A DNA stretch of 64,000 nucleotides from Poriferisodalis sp965215815 (GTDB lineage: Bacteria; Actinomycetota; Acidimicrobiia; Acidimicrobiales; Poriferisodalaceae). The notes below the pieces were generated by a model. It was not told the origin of the DNA and searched no databases. It saw only the letters and a program-made list of their open reading frames with translations. The DNA lies in contig NZ_CBDCEO010000012.1 of NCBI RefSeq assembly GCF_965215815.1, positions 496,001 through 560,000 on the forward strand, in the 5' to 3' direction. The position numbers and the translations under genes are program-made. Positions 9,190 to 18,315 of this stretch are shown one piece after another (the first letter of the stretch is position 1; each line of letters begins with the position of its first letter).

Positions 9190-12100
9190 AACGGCATCGT
9201 CGTCGACGATGCTCACTGTGACCGGCGCCGCCGCGACGTCTGCGTACTCGGTCGCGGTGGTCGCCAAGATGTGCGTCAGCACCACCGCCTCGTCGCCCTC
9301 CGCGACGTCGTCGTCGACCGCCGTGACCGTCACCGTCTGGGGAGTGCTCCAGTCAGAGTCCGTGAACGTCAAATCCACCGCCGAGGTCGAAGAGTTCACG
9401 CTCACGTCGCCGCCGGTGCTGTGGCCCGCGACCTCGATCACCACGTTCGCGGTCGGCTGCACCGTCAACACCACCGTGTAGGACGCCGCCACCGGGTCGC
9501 CGTTTATGTCCACGGCGCCCTCGGTGACCGTCAGCATCGTCGGGTCGATCACCACGCCCGGGGGGATGTCATCGTCCTGCACGATGACCGTCACCGTCTT
9601 GGTCGTGCCTTCGTAATCACCGCCGCTCCCGCGGTGGACGATGACCTCCTCTTCGTGCATTGTGTCGGCGTCCGGCGGCGCCGTCACTTTGACCGTCTTG
9701 GCTGTGTTCCACGTCGACGAGTCGAATGTCAGGACCTCCGGGGTCCGAATGAGATCCGTGCCCACGACACCTCGGACCTCCACTTCCACCATCTGGGACG
9801 GCTCGGTCGCCAACCGCACTTCGTACACCGCTCCGTCGGGGTCGGCCTCGTCGATGGTCACCTCGGAGTCGCTGACGATGATCTCCGGCTCGTCGTCGTC
9901 GACCACGGTGACCGCCACCTGCGCCGTCAGGCCCGCGTAGTCGCCGCCGGTGGCGGTGTGGGTGAGTACCACCGATTCGTTCACCGCGTTGTCGTCGTCC
10001 TTAGCGGTCACGGTCACTGTCTGCGCGCTGGCCCAGTTCGATGTTGTGAACGTCAGCTCGTCGCCGGTCAAGGCGTTCCCTGACAGGGTCACGTCGCTGT
10101 CGGCGTGGCCGCTGACCGTGACCGTCACCTCCGCCGACGGCTGGACCGCCAACTTCACGCCGTAGGTGGCCGAGGCGTTCTCGACGACGGTCACCGCCGC
10201 CGGCACGTCGATCCGCGGCCCGTCGTCGTCGATGAGCGTCACCGCCACGCCGACCGGCTCGAGGGAGTCGTAGCCGCCGCCGCTCGCCGTGTGGATCAGC
10301 GTCACCATGTCGTCGGTGGTGTCGGCATCCTGGCCCGCGGTGGCCGTCACCGACTGCGCCTGGTTCCAGTTGTCGGCGGTGAACGTGAGGCTGTCGGCAG
10401 TCAACGTGTCTCCCGACAGTGTGATGTCGGTGCCATCGTGACCACCGATCGTCACCGTCACATCCGCCGATGGCTGCACCGTCAACTCCACGTCGTAGGT
10501 CGCCGAAGCGCCCTCCATCACGCTCAGCGTCCGCGGGTTCACGGTCAACCCCGGCATGTCGTCGTCCTCGACGATCACCTGCACCTCGACCGCCGACGCC
10601 GCGTAGGTCCCAAACGTCACGCTGTGGTCCACAACCACCTCCTCGTCGGCGAAGCCGGGGTCATCGCGCGCCGTGACGGTGATCGTCTGGGGGTCGCTCC
10701 AGTTCGTATTCGTGAACAAAATGGTGGCCGGCACCACGTCAACGTCGGTGGAGTTGGCCGAGGTCGTCACCAGCACCGTCGTCGTCGGCCTGTTCGCCAG
10801 CGACACCTGATAGCTCGCCCCGGCCTCGTCGCCCTCGGTGACCCGCACCTCGGTGGGAGTCACCACCAGCCCCGGCGTGTCGTTGTCGAGAATCGTCACC
10901 GCCACATCGATCGCCGTGGCCGTGCCGTAGCCGCCGCCGGTGGCGGTGTTAGTCAGTGTCACATCGTCGTTCGCGGTGTCGTCGTCCTCGGCAGCGGTGA
11001 GCGTTATCTCCTTTGCGGCATTCCAGTTCGCGATGGTGAAGGTCAACTCGTTGTTGGTCAACGTGGCCCCCGACAGGGTCACGTCGCTGCCGGCGTGACC
11101 GCTGATCGTGACCGTCACGTCCCCCGTCGGCCGGGAGCCCAGTGCCACCGAGTAGGTCTGTGCGCCCGGGTCGCCCTCCAGGATCGAGATCGACGAGGGC
11201 ACCACCAGCAGTTCCGCACGGCTCTCGGCGTCGGTGACGGTGACCGGCAGTTCCGCCGACAGCCCGTCGTATCCACCGCCCTCGCCGGTGTGGGTGAGCG
11301 TCACATCGTCATTGGCGGTGTCGGCGTCGTAGCCGGCCTCCAGCGTCACCGTCTGCGGCTGGTCCCAGTCCGACGGTGTGAACCGAAGGGTTCTCGGACC
11401 CACCGTCAGGATCGTCAGGTCGGCCTCGGGGGCTGAGACGGTCACCGTCACGTCCGCCGCCGGCAGCGACGACAGCTCCACCGTGTAGCTCGAGCTGCCG
11501 CCCTCGGTCATCGTGAGGGCCGACGGCTTCACCACGATCGCGGCCGTGCCGTCGTCGTCGATCGTGACGTCCACGGTCGCCGCCTCCGCAGCGCCGTATC
11601 CGCCCCCGCTTGCGGTATTGGTGACCGTCACCTTGTCGTCCACGCCGTCGGCGTCGGCCGCGGCGGTGACCGTCACCGTCTGGGCGGTACCCCAGGTGTC
11701 GCGAGTGAAGGTGAGCCTGGCGGCGGACAGGGTGAGGTCGCTGCCGGCGTGGCCGGTGACGGTGACCGTCACGTCGGCCGACGGCTGCGTGGCCAGCCGG
11801 ACGGTGTAGCTGCCGCTTCCGTTCTCGGCGACCGTCAGATCCGCGGGGTCGACCAGCACCTCCGCCGTGTCGGTCTCGGTGATCGTCACGGTCACGGCCA
11901 CCGGCGCCGAGGAGTGACTGCCGCTGGTCGCCGTGTGGGTGAGCGTCACCGCCGCGTCGTCGACGGCGTCGGCATCGTCGGCGGCGCTGACGGTCACCGT
12001 CTGGGGGGCGTTCCAGTTCGTCGTGGTGAACGTCAGGGTGTCATCGCTGCTCAGGCCCGTTCCCGATAGTGACAGGTCCGTGCCGGAGTGGCCGATGATC

Positions 12101-15100
12101 GCCACCGTCACGTCCGCCGCCGGCTGCGACGACAGCGCCACCGTGTAGCTCGCGTCGCCGCCTTCGGTCACCGTCACCGCGGAGGGATCCACCACCACCC
12201 TCGGCGTTCTGGCAGCCGTCTGGTCGTCGTCATGGATCACCCCGGTGGCTGAACCGTCGATGATCACCGCATTGATCGGATTGCTCAGCGTGACCCCGAC
12301 CGTCTCGTCGTCTTCGGCTGCCAGGTCGGACACGATCTGCACCTGGAGCTCCGCCGCCGACGACGTCGCGGGAATCGTCACCGTGCCGCTCGCCGCGATG
12401 AAGTCCGAGCCCGCTTCGGCGGTGCCGTCTTCGGTCGACCAGCTGAAGGTCACCGGCAGGCTGATCTCGCCGGTTCTCGTGACGGTGAAGACGAGCGGTC
12501 CGGCGCTTTCGATGGCGGCTTGAGCGTCGCCGACCGAGAGCGTGGGCGGCGCGTCGTCGTCGACGATGGTGATCACCGCTCGCACGTCGCTCCCCAGATC
12601 GGCGCCGACGGGATCGCTCAGGTCGACGAAGAAGCTCTCGTCGGCCTCATGAATGTCGTCGGGCAGGATGGGTACGGCAACGGTTGCGGTGGTCAGTCCG
12701 GCAGGAATGGTCACCCCGACCTGGCTCTGATGCGTGTAGTCCGCGGCTGTGGCGGTATTCGCGACGGTCCCGTAGCTAAGCGTGACCTCGTCGTAGGCGG
12801 GCCTGGTCAGACGGACCGTGGCCTGCGCCGTTCCCGCGCTCTCGGAGACCGACAGGTCGTCGATGCTGATCGTGGGCGTGTCGTCGTCGAGTATGCGAGC
12901 CTCGCCGGTGCCGTCCGCGATGACGCTTTTGCTCGGGTTGGCGAGTCGCACCTCGAACGTCTCGGTCGGCTCGTGGTCGCCGTCGTCGAGCAACTGCACC
13001 GAGATCGTCGCCTCCGTCTCACCGGCCGGGATCGTGAGAGTGGCGCCGATGTCCTGGTAGTCGATCTCTTCCGTCGCCGGCCGGGCGTCGTCCTCGTCGC
13101 TGACCGTTCGCCACCGCACCTCGGTGGGCCGCCCGCTCGCGGTGTCGAGGCTCACGGTGAAGTCGACCGAGGCACCCGGGCCCTCGGTGGCTTCGGCGTC
13201 GGAGATCGAGAACTCCGGCAGGTCGTCGTCGTCGGCGACGGTGACCGTCGCCTGCGGCGTTGCTGCGAAGGCACCCGTGACGGCGGACAGATCGACGGCG
13301 AACGTCTCGTTGTCGAGTTCGTCGAGTGCGTCGTCGGTGATCGTCACGGTGAGGGTTGCGGAGGTGTCGCCGGCGGAAATCTCCTCGGATCCACCGGCGG
13401 ATTCGTAGTCCTGGCCCGCGGTGGCGGCGGCATCGCCCGTTGCGGGCGCCGTCGCCCATGTGAAGCCGATGGCCTCGGCGCTCGTTCCCGACAACGTGAC
13501 GGCCAGATCAACGGTGCCCGCGCCCTCCGAGACCGACGCATCCGCGATGGTCAGCACCGGCTCGTCCTCCCCCACGGCGACGCTCGCGGTTCTGCCGGTC
13601 AGCGTGTAGGAGTATCTGCTCTGTGGCTCAACCGTCCCCGGCCGGAGTGTGGCGACGATCTCGCCGGGGCCGTCACCGACGTTGTCGTCCACCGTCGGGA
13701 TCGTGATCTTGGCCGTTGTGTCGTTGCCGGCGATCGTGACCGAGGTGGGCAGCACGAACCCGCCGCTGTAGTCGATGAAGTCAGCCGTCTCGGTGATGTC
13801 GAAACCGACCGTCAGCGGGTCCGGCAGGTCCGCGACGGAGGGATTGCGCGTCACGGTGAACACGGCGTTCGCGCCCTCGTCGATGTTCGACTCGTCCGCC
13901 GTGACCGCGACCGGTGTGGCGTCGTCGTCGTGGATGCGCACGATCATGGAGTAACCGGACAGCCCGGCGTCGCCTTCGAGATCGGATGGGAAAAAATCCA
14001 AGAAGTGGTTGTACCCGTAACAGGCGGGCGTGTCGGGAGGCGGATCGCCCGAGCACTCGTCGGCGTTGAAGCTCTGCTCGTCCGGCGCGGTGGGTGTCTT
14101 CCCGAAGTCCACGACGAACTCCCGCACGGGATCCACGTCGTTGTTGTCGACGGCACTGATTCTCACGGTGCTGGTCGCCCGGTGACGCTCCATGTCACCG
14201 GTGCCGACCGTGGCGAAGCCGGTGATCTCGACGGTCTCGCTGATGGCCGTCGAACGGTCGAGTTGCACGAAGTCGTCCATGTGGGTGGCGGTGCCGTCCA
14301 CGAACTCCAGGTCGACCTCCACGGAGGTGGTCGCGGCCGGGTCGAATCGAAACCGCGACACGGCGGTGAGTCCCAGCTCCAGCACGTCGCCCTCGACGAT
14401 GTCCACCACGCGAGGCTGGTCGACATGCACGTCGAAACTGCCCTCGTTGTCGATGATGGTGTACGTCGCTGTGATCGGCAAGCCGCCGACGAACAGCCGT
14501 CCCGGGGTGAGCGGTGACTTGTCAACTACGATCTGGAACCGCTCGGGGATCTCCGGTTCGAGATCGTCGTAGATCGGTACGAAGAATTCCAATGGGTAGT
14601 AGTACTGCAGGAAAGGCCGTCCGAAGACGTCCTGCGCCGTTTTTCTCAGCCAGTCGGCGCCTTGCAGTCTCAGCTCTACGGCCAGAATGCCGATATCCGC
14701 TGGACGTTGAACTGGATCCGAGGTGGCCGTCGTCTCGATACTGCGCGACAGGGCGGTGAAGGAGACGACTTCCGGTGGCCTGTCCCGTGTCGTCGTACTG
14801 GACACAGTGAGGCCGATTCTGACCACAGACTGCTGCCGGGATTCGACACGGTGGCCACCGAAACCCACAGAGATTAAGAACAGCATGTCGCCGTCATCGG
14901 TCAGAACCGCGACGGCGGAACCCGGTGTCCCGACCAGGTAGCCCTGCTCCTGCTTCACGGTGACGGTGAGTGAACCGTCCTCGGTTTCCACGTCGGCGTC
15001 GTTACGCAACGGCACCTCGAATTGGATCGTCGCCCGCCCGGGCTCGAAATCCACCGTCGACGGAACCCTGGCCGTGTAGACGAAGTGCTGCCGGGATTCG

Positions 15101-15795
15101 GCCCGGAGGGAAACGGTCAACGCGCGCGACAGGTTCCCCGTCCGGGACAACGTGAACCCAGCGGTCTCGTTCTCCGGCACCGGCTCGTCGCCGCTGTCGG
15201 CCGCGATGGTCACGACGCTCATGTTCACCCGGTGTCCGGCACCGCCGGCGACGTGAGTGAGCGACGCGGCCCGGCTCCCGGAGTCGGCGATGGCGCCGCC
15301 GGTGCCGAGGCTGAGCTTGTCGGCACCCACGCTCACCCCGTCGCTGTCGAAATCGTCGTCGGTCACCGTGTAGCCGAACAGCACCTCGCTGCCGCGGACC
15401 GACTCGAAGACGGCCTCCCGCTCGGTCCCGCCGACATTGACGGCGAGCGTGGGGGAGCCCTCGACATCCACGACGGACGTGAAGTTCACCGCGAAGCGGA
15501 TCGTTTCCCCGGTCAGATACGACACCGTGTCGGCGGGCGAGGAAGCGACCGAGACCAACGAGATCGTCGGGCTTGCTACCTGCGCATTAGCGCTAGTGCC
15601 GACAAGCAGCCCCAGCGGCCCGGCGAGCAGTACGGCAGCACCCAATGCGAGCAGCCGCCGAACCGGTGACCCCCCCCCCCCCCTCCGAAGGAGCGGCCGA
15701 GGTCCCGCAATCGTCCGCGCGGCGGCCTGACTGGAAGAACCGCATCGGGTCGCCGCTGGGAACCTGGGCAGCAATTGCGGACAGAACTGGTTCAC
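7096..15795 (-). CDS. Giant secreted Calx-beta repeat protein, N-terminal part
   Basis: About 2,900 residues, ending in a 17-residue out-of-frame tail caused by a one-base deletion after 7149; with the base restored it runs on into 3128-7099 to give ~4,220 residues. A basic stretch is followed by a hydrophobic signal segment at ~49-66 and an ANA-like cleavage site. Residues ~75-1200 hold Calx-beta-type domains (recurring EG/E..T.tv..., VSESAG, IVDDD). Residues ~1200-2200 carry about nine diverged ~110-residue repeats, and the remainder is near-identical 118-residue repeats. Acidic DDD/DAD runs suggest calcium-stiffened rods. The start is uncertain: GTG 15795 lacks a strong ribosome site, and ATGs at 15745 and 15838 are in another frame that a change in the G tract would connect. 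Confidence 0.78.
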   Translation of the reverse strand: MNQFCPQLLPRFPAATRCGSSSQAAARTIAGPRPLLRRGGGGSPVRRLLALGAAVLLAGPLGLLVGTSANAQVASPTISLVSVASSPADTVSYLTGETIRFAVNFTSVVDVEGSPTLAVNVGGTEREAVFESVRGSEVLFGYTVTDDDFDSDGVSVGADKLSLGTGGAIADSGSRAASLTHVAGGAGHRVNMSVVTIAADSGDEPVPENETAGFTLSRTGNLSRALTVSLRAESRQHFVYTARVPSTVDFEPGRATIQFEVPLRNDADVETEDGSLTVTVKQEQGYLVGTPGSAVAVLTDDGDMLFLISVGFGGHRVESRQQSVVRIGLTVSSTTTRDRPPEVVSFTALSRSIETTATSDPVQRPADIGILAVELRLQGADWLRKTAQDVFGRPFLQYYYPLEFFVPIYDDLEPEIPERFQIVVDKSPLTPGRLFVGGLPITATYTIIDNEGSFDVHVDQPRVVDIVEGDVLELGLTAVSRFRFDPAATTSVEVDLEFVDGTATHMDDFVQLDRSTAISETVEITGFATVGTGDMERHRATSTVRISAVDNNDVDPVREFVVDFGKTPTAPDEQSFNADECSGDPPPDTPACYGYNHFLDFFPSDLEGDAGLSGYSMIVRIHDDDATPVAVTADESNIDEGANAVFTVTRNPSVADLPDPLTVGFDITETADFIDYSGGFVLPTSVTIAGNDTTAKITIPTVDDNVGDGPGEIVATLRPGTVEPQSRYSYTLTGRTASVAVGEDEPVLTIADASVSEGAGTVDLAVTLSGTSAEAIGFTWATAPATGDAAATAGQDYESAGGSEEISAGDTSATLTVTITDDALDELDNETFAVDLSAVTGAFAATPQATVTVADDDDLPEFSISDAEATEGPGASVDFTVSLDTASGRPTEVRWRTVSDEDDARPATEEIDYQDIGATLTIPAGETEATISVQLLDDGDHEPTETFEVRLANPSKSVIADGTGEARILDDDTPTISIDDLSVSESAGTAQATVRLTRPAYDEVTLSYGTVANTATAADYTHQSQVGVTIPAGLTTATVAVPILPDDIHEADESFFVDLSDPVGADLGSDVRAVITIVDDDAPPTLSVGDAQAAIESAGPLVFTVTRTGEISLPVTFSWSTEDGTAEAGSDFIAASGTVTIPATSSAAELQVQIVSDLAAEDDETVGVTLSNPINAVIIDGSATGVIHDDDQTAARTPRVVVDPSAVTVTEGGDASYTVALSSQPAADVTVAIIGHSGTDLSLSGTGLSSDDTLTFTTTNWNAPQTVTVSAADDADAVDDAAVTLTHTATSGSHSSAPVAVTVTITETDTAEVLVDPADLTVAENGSGSYTVRLATQPSADVTVTVTGHAGSDLTLSAARLTFTRDTWGTAQTVTVTAAADADGVDDKVTVTNTASGGGYGAAEAATVDVTIDDDGTAAIVVKPSALTMTEGGSSSYTVELSSLPAADVTVTVSAPEADLTILTVGPRTLRFTPSDWDQPQTVTLEAGYDADTANDDVTLTHTGEGGGYDGLSAELPVTVTDAESRAELLVVPSSISILEGDPGAQTYSVALGSRPTGDVTVTISGHAGSDVTLSGATLTNNELTFTIANWNAAKEITLTAAEDDDTANDDVTLTNTATGGGYGTATAIDVAVTILDNDTPGLVVTPTEVRVTEGDEAGASYQVSLANRPTTTVLVTTSANSTDVDVVPATILFTNTNWSDPQTITVTARDDPGFADEEVVVDHSVTFGTYAASAVEVQVIVEDDDMPGLTVNPRTLSVMEGASATYDVELTVQPSADVTVTIGGHDGTDITLSGDTLTADSLTFTADNWNQAQSVTATAGQDADTTDDMVTLIHTASGGGYDSLEPVGVAVTLIDDDGPRIDVPAAVTVVENASATYGVKLAVQPSAEVTVTVSGHADSDVTLSGNALTGDELTFTTSNWASAQTVTVTAKDDDNAVNESVVLTHTATGGDYAGLTAQVAVTVVDDDEPEIIVSDSEVTIDEADPDGAVYEVRLATEPSQMVEVEVRGVVGTDLIRTPEVLTFDSSTWNTAKTVKVTAPPDADTMHEEEVIVHRGSGGDYEGTTKTVTVIVQDDDIPPGVVIDPTMLTVTEGAVDINGDPVAASYTVVLTVQPTANVVIEVAGHSTGGDVSVNSSTSAVDLTFTDSDWSTPQTVTVTAVDDDVAEGDEAVVLTHILATTATEYADVAAAPVTVSIVDDDAVGVRIDPTTLTVLEGDTAGAVYAVVLASQPAGDVTVAISGHTGTDVTVSGNTLSGNALTFTTTNWSTPQTIKVTAAADDDAVADADVTLTHDIASSDDAVYDALGDQTVTVAITEKDTPGVVVDPTTLTVLEADTAGQTYTVVLASQPAGDVTVAISGHTDNDVTVSGNTLSGNALTFTTTNWSTPQTIKVTAAADDDAVADADVTLTHDIASSDDAVYDALGDQTVTVTITEKDTPGVVVDPTTLTVLEADTAGQTYTVVLASQPAGNVTVAISGHTGTDVTVSGNTLSGGELTFTTSNWATPQQVTVAAAADDDAVADDDVTLTHDIASSDDAVYDALGDQTVTVTITEKDAPGVRIDPTTLTVLEGDTAGQTYTVVLASQPAGDVTVAISGHTDNDVAVTGNTLSGNALTFTTTNWSTPQTIKVTAAADDDAVADDAVVLVHDIASDDDAVYDALGDQTVTVAITEKDTPGVVVDPTTLTVLEADTAGAVYTVVLASQPAGDVTVAISGHTGTDVTVSGNTLSGGELTFTTTNWSTPQTIKVTAAADDDAVADDAVVLVHDIASDDDAVYDALGDQTVTVAITEKDAPGVRIDPVALTVLEGDTAGAVYTVVLASQPAGDVTVAISGHTDNDVAVTGNTLSGNALTFTTTNWSTPQTIKVTAAADDDAVADDAVVLVHTSPATTTPSMTRWATRP
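15670..15683 (-). repeat. 14-bp poly-G tract in coding strand, candidate phase-variation site
   Basis: Fourteen consecutive C on the plus strand (G on the coding strand) encode part of Arg and four Gly just upstream of the signal peptide of the giant surface protein. Any change not divisible by three would cut the signal peptide from GTG 15795. Tracts of 13 or 16 would instead place the ATGs at 15745 or 15838 in frame with it. Homopolymers this long are also error-prone in sequencing. Confidence 0.6.
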
Positions 15796-15840
15796 GCCGC
15801 GGAATTGAAGGCCCTAGGTCGGCTGGAACCCATTGCACGA

Positions 15841-15846
15841 ATTCTA
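15841..15846 (-). promoter_or_regulatory. Possible -10 hexamer of the giant surface-protein gene
   Basis: TAGAAT on the minus strand lies in an AT-richer patch 46 bp upstream of the GTG at 15795. No convincing -35 box is seen 17 bp further up. If real, it would favour the GTG start over the ATG at 15838, which is only 3 bp away. The divergent intergenic space to the CobW-type gene holds nothing else recognisable. Confidence 0.2.
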
Positions 15847-16035
15847 CTCTGTTTTGTATGCGTAACCTTCATCACATCGATATGCGCAGAGATCCCACGG
15901 ATGCGTGAGCCAGGCACCGCACAGCGGCGGCCAGGGGCTTGGGGCCGTCAGTGAGCGTCGTTAGTCGTGCTGGGGGACGCCATCGGATATAACCGCCGAC
16001 GGGCGCAGGGTGCGCCTGGAGGCGCTATCACCGTT

Positions 16036-17067
16036 ATGGACATGAGTTATCCCCGTCTCACCAGCGCAACGAACGCACCACCAGATCAACTCGACGCTGC
16101 CTGGCAGACCGCCATCTCCTCGATAGCGGCGGCTCGCCGGAAGATCGGGAATGCAGGTGGGCGAGCCGTCGGCGTCACGGTCCTCACTGGCTTTCTGGGC
16201 AGCGGCAAGACCACGGTGCTGTGCCGGCTGTTGGCAGAGCCTGCTGGCTTGCGAATTGCTGCGGTCGTGAACGACATCGGCGCTGTCAACATCGATGCGG
16301 CTGTGATTGATGGCCTGCCAGTCGCCTCCCAGACGCCTGATCGGATCGAGTTCACCAATGGCTGTGCGTGCTGTGCCTTGGTGGATGAGCTCGCTGAGAC
16401 CCTGGAGAGCGTCTCCGGGGCTGGAACGTGCGATGCCATCGTGGTGGAGGCCAGCGGCGTCGCCGATCCGGCAACGCTGGCGCTGGCAGTCGAGTCCGCT
16501 GTGGGCTGCGCGCTCGACGGGGTCGTGGCCGTTGTGGATGCGCAGCAGCTGGCATCCCAGCTGGGCGATCCCCGTTTCGCTCCCCCCGTGCGTCGCCAGA
16601 TCGACGTGTCCCACCTGGTGGTGCTCTCGAAGGTCGATCGTGTGGACGATGAAACGGTTCAGTCCTTGACGCGCCGGATCGGCGAGATCGCGCCAGGCCG
16701 GATGGTCGTTCCTTCGATTCACGGGCGTATCGATCCCCGGATCCTGCTCGGGGCTGCGCTGCAGGGAGCGACGTTTCGTGCAGATGCCGGTGAGCACCTT
16801 TTCGAGGCCGCGACTGCCGTCGTCAGCCCGGCGGGACCATGGGAGGTGACGACTGTCGCTCGCTGGTTTGAGTCCCCGCCCGAGACACTGGTGCGGGCAA
16901 AAGGATGGTTCAGCACTCCCGACGGCAGCTGCCACGAAGTCCAGGCGGTTGGGCGAAGCTGGCGTATTGAGCCTGCGAAGGGCCCATTCGACCCGGTGAT
17001 CGTGCTGATCGGCGAGTCCTCCGAAGCCGTCGACGCAGCGGCCGCATCCCTGCGAAACCTCGGCTAG
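16036..17067 (+). CDS. CobW/COG0523-family GTPase (metallochaperone type)
   Basis: A 343-residue G3E GTPase. The P-loop GFLGSGKTT, a GCACC (CxCC) metal-binding motif, the EASGVADP switch region and an SKVD base-recognition motif occur in the expected order, followed by a CobW-C-like domain (WEVTTVARWFESPPETL ... KGWFS). Proteins of this family load zinc, cobalt or similar metals into client enzymes using GTP. I chose ATG 16036 (GGAGG lies at 16018-16022); the frame is open upstream to a GTG at 15967. It stands alone between the giant repeat gene and a degraded locus, and the metal cannot be inferred. Confidence 0.87.
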   Translation: MDMSYPRLTSATNAPPDQLDAAWQTAISSIAAARRKIGNAGGRAVGVTVLTGFLGSGKTTVLCRLLAEPAGLRIAAVVNDIGAVNIDAAVIDGLPVASQTPDRIEFTNGCACCALVDELAETLESVSGAGTCDAIVVEASGVADPATLALAVESAVGCALDGVVAVVDAQQLASQLGDPRFAPPVRRQIDVSHLVVLSKVDRVDDETVQSLTRRIGEIAPGRMVVPSIHGRIDPRILLGAALQGATFRADAGEHLFEAATAVVSPAGPWEVTTVARWFESPPETLVRAKGWFSTPDGSCHEVQAVGRSWRIEPAKGPFDPVIVLIGESSEAVDAAAASLRNLG

Positions 17068-17073
17068 TCGGCC

Positions 17074-17115
17074 CGGCTGTTCAGGCGTTCCAGCCATGTG
17101 CTGCCGCATCTCGGC
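17074..17115 (+). repeat. Left copy of 42-bp imperfect direct repeat
   Basis: Matches 18274-18315 at 35 of 42 positions without gaps, exactly 1,200 bp apart. The right copy is the 3' end of the VOC gene (minus-strand text IRQHMAGSPE); this left copy reads MRQHMAGTPE on the same strand but belongs to no gene. The pair brackets the truncated Schlafen-type gene. Confidence 0.7.
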
Positions 17116-17151
17116 GCCAGCGTGCCCAGTTCAGAACAACACGCAGAGCGT

Positions 17152-18102
17152 TCAGTCGGGCCTGACGTAGCGGGTGCCGCGACGTTCGCCGAGTCGCGCC
17201 AGCCAGCCGAGGTCGACCAACGTGCTCAAGTCGGCGAGGGCTTCACGACGGTCCGTGCCGAACAGCTCCCTGTAGTCGGCATTGGACATCGCACCCTTGG
17301 CGTCCAAGACCTCACCGAGCGCCAACATGCGAGCCCGCAGGCGGACGATCCGGGATTCGTGCACTTCTGCGCCGTGCTGCATACCCAGGCTGGGGCCCCC
17401 GGACCCGTCGGCTTCGTCCGTGCCGTCGGGGGTCTCGTTGCCAGATCGTGCCGGTGTGCTGCGCAGCCGCACCATGTGACTGCTGCCGTCGGCGCTGAAC
17501 TCGGGCGGCGGCAGGCCCATGCCGCGCATTTCGCGGAACATGCGGGGCACCCCCTCGCCCTCGTCGCGCATGATGCCTGCAGCGGCCAGAACGCGAACCA
17601 GAACGGGGTTTCGGCTCGCGTGAGCGGGCGATCCGGTCTGCAAGGCTTCGAGCGTGACCGGCGGCACGAGCCCGCCGGGGCTGAGCACTTCCATCCGGTC
17701 GTCGTAGAACCACACCTCGATGCTTCGCCCCATGTCGTCGTAGTCGCGGTGCGCGACAGCGTTCACGAGCGCTTCTTGCCATGCAAAGTCGGGGTATTCG
17801 GGTGTGTCTTCGAAATACAGGTCGCTGAGCTGTTCCGAGCGTCTGACTTGGCCGCGTACGGCATCTCTCAGCGATCCGATCAGGGAAGCAATGGGTAGGT
17901 CAAGCTGGGCGATCTGCTGCACATTCCGATGCCTGCCGTGCTCGCGCTCGGTGCCGTCCACACGGAAGAGCCGAGCGTCAGCGCGGGGATGCCAACGCCA
18001 AATCGAGTCTCGCGCGAATAGCAGCAGTGCCGCATTGGTGATGCGGACGCGATTCGGCCCGCCCTGGTGGATCAAGCCGTACCGCTGCATGATTTCGGTC
18101 AC
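17152..18102 (-). CDS. Schlafen/AlbA-type ATP-binding transcriptional regulator, N-terminus missing
   Basis: 316 residues matching the C-terminal two-thirds of 'ATP-binding protein/putative transcriptional regulator' proteins (AlbA_2 plus HATPase_c_4). Seen here are TNAALLLF, the EALVNAVAHRDY motif of the GHKL-like fold, VWFYDDRMEVLSPGGL, a NPVLVRVLAAAG segment, EGEGVPRMFREMRGMGLPPP and a C-terminal winged helix (NADYRELFGTDRREALADL). The N-terminal AlbA_2 domain is absent. The frame continues upstream of the GTG (reading FLRRVAEAGRP) to a TGA near 18,227, so the gene is probably 5'-truncated rather than misstarted. Full-length relatives act as regulators or defence-associated proteins; this copy is likely inactive. 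Confidence 0.7.
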   Translation of the reverse strand: MTEIMQRYGLIHQGGPNRVRITNAALLLFARDSIWRWHPRADARLFRVDGTEREHGRHRNVQQIAQLDLPIASLIGSLRDAVRGQVRRSEQLSDLYFEDTPEYPDFAWQEALVNAVAHRDYDDMGRSIEVWFYDDRMEVLSPGGLVPPVTLEALQTGSPAHASRNPVLVRVLAAAGIMRDEGEGVPRMFREMRGMGLPPPEFSADGSSHMVRLRSTPARSGNETPDGTDEADGSGGPSLGMQHGAEVHESRIVRLRARMLALGEVLDAKGAMSNADYRELFGTDRREALADLSTLVDLGWLARLGERRGTRYVRPD

Positions 18103-18273
18103 TGGCCGCCCGGCCTCTGCGACACGCCGCAGGAAGCGCTCAGCGCATATGTTTGCGCGTCGTCTCTGACGAGATTCCTGAACTCTCGTGTCGCCGTCGG
18201 CAATCGCCCCCAGAGACGCTGCTGGTTCTCAGCGCAGCCTCGATGAGCCGAAGCGTCGGCTGAGCAGGCCTGT

Positions 18274-18315
18274 CGGCTACTCGGGCGATCCGGCCATGTG
18301 CTGCCGTATTTCGGC
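18274..18315 (+). repeat. Right copy of 42-bp imperfect direct repeat (3' end of VOC gene)
   Basis: Partner of 17074-17115 (83% identity, ungapped). It overlaps the last codons and stop of the VOC gene. Confidence 0.7.

Noticed and set aside
4199..10083. Two very long plus-strand open frames (908 and 977 codons) across the repeat array
   Set aside because: They are antisense to the giant gene. High GC and biased codon use leave the opposite frame open, and the repetition multiplies this; translations are His/Arg/Gly-rich with no family resemblance.
15961..17109. Long minus-strand frame opposite the CobW-type GTPase
   Set aside because: Shadow of a well-supported plus-strand gene; no domain recognised, apart from the short direct-repeat sequence at its start.
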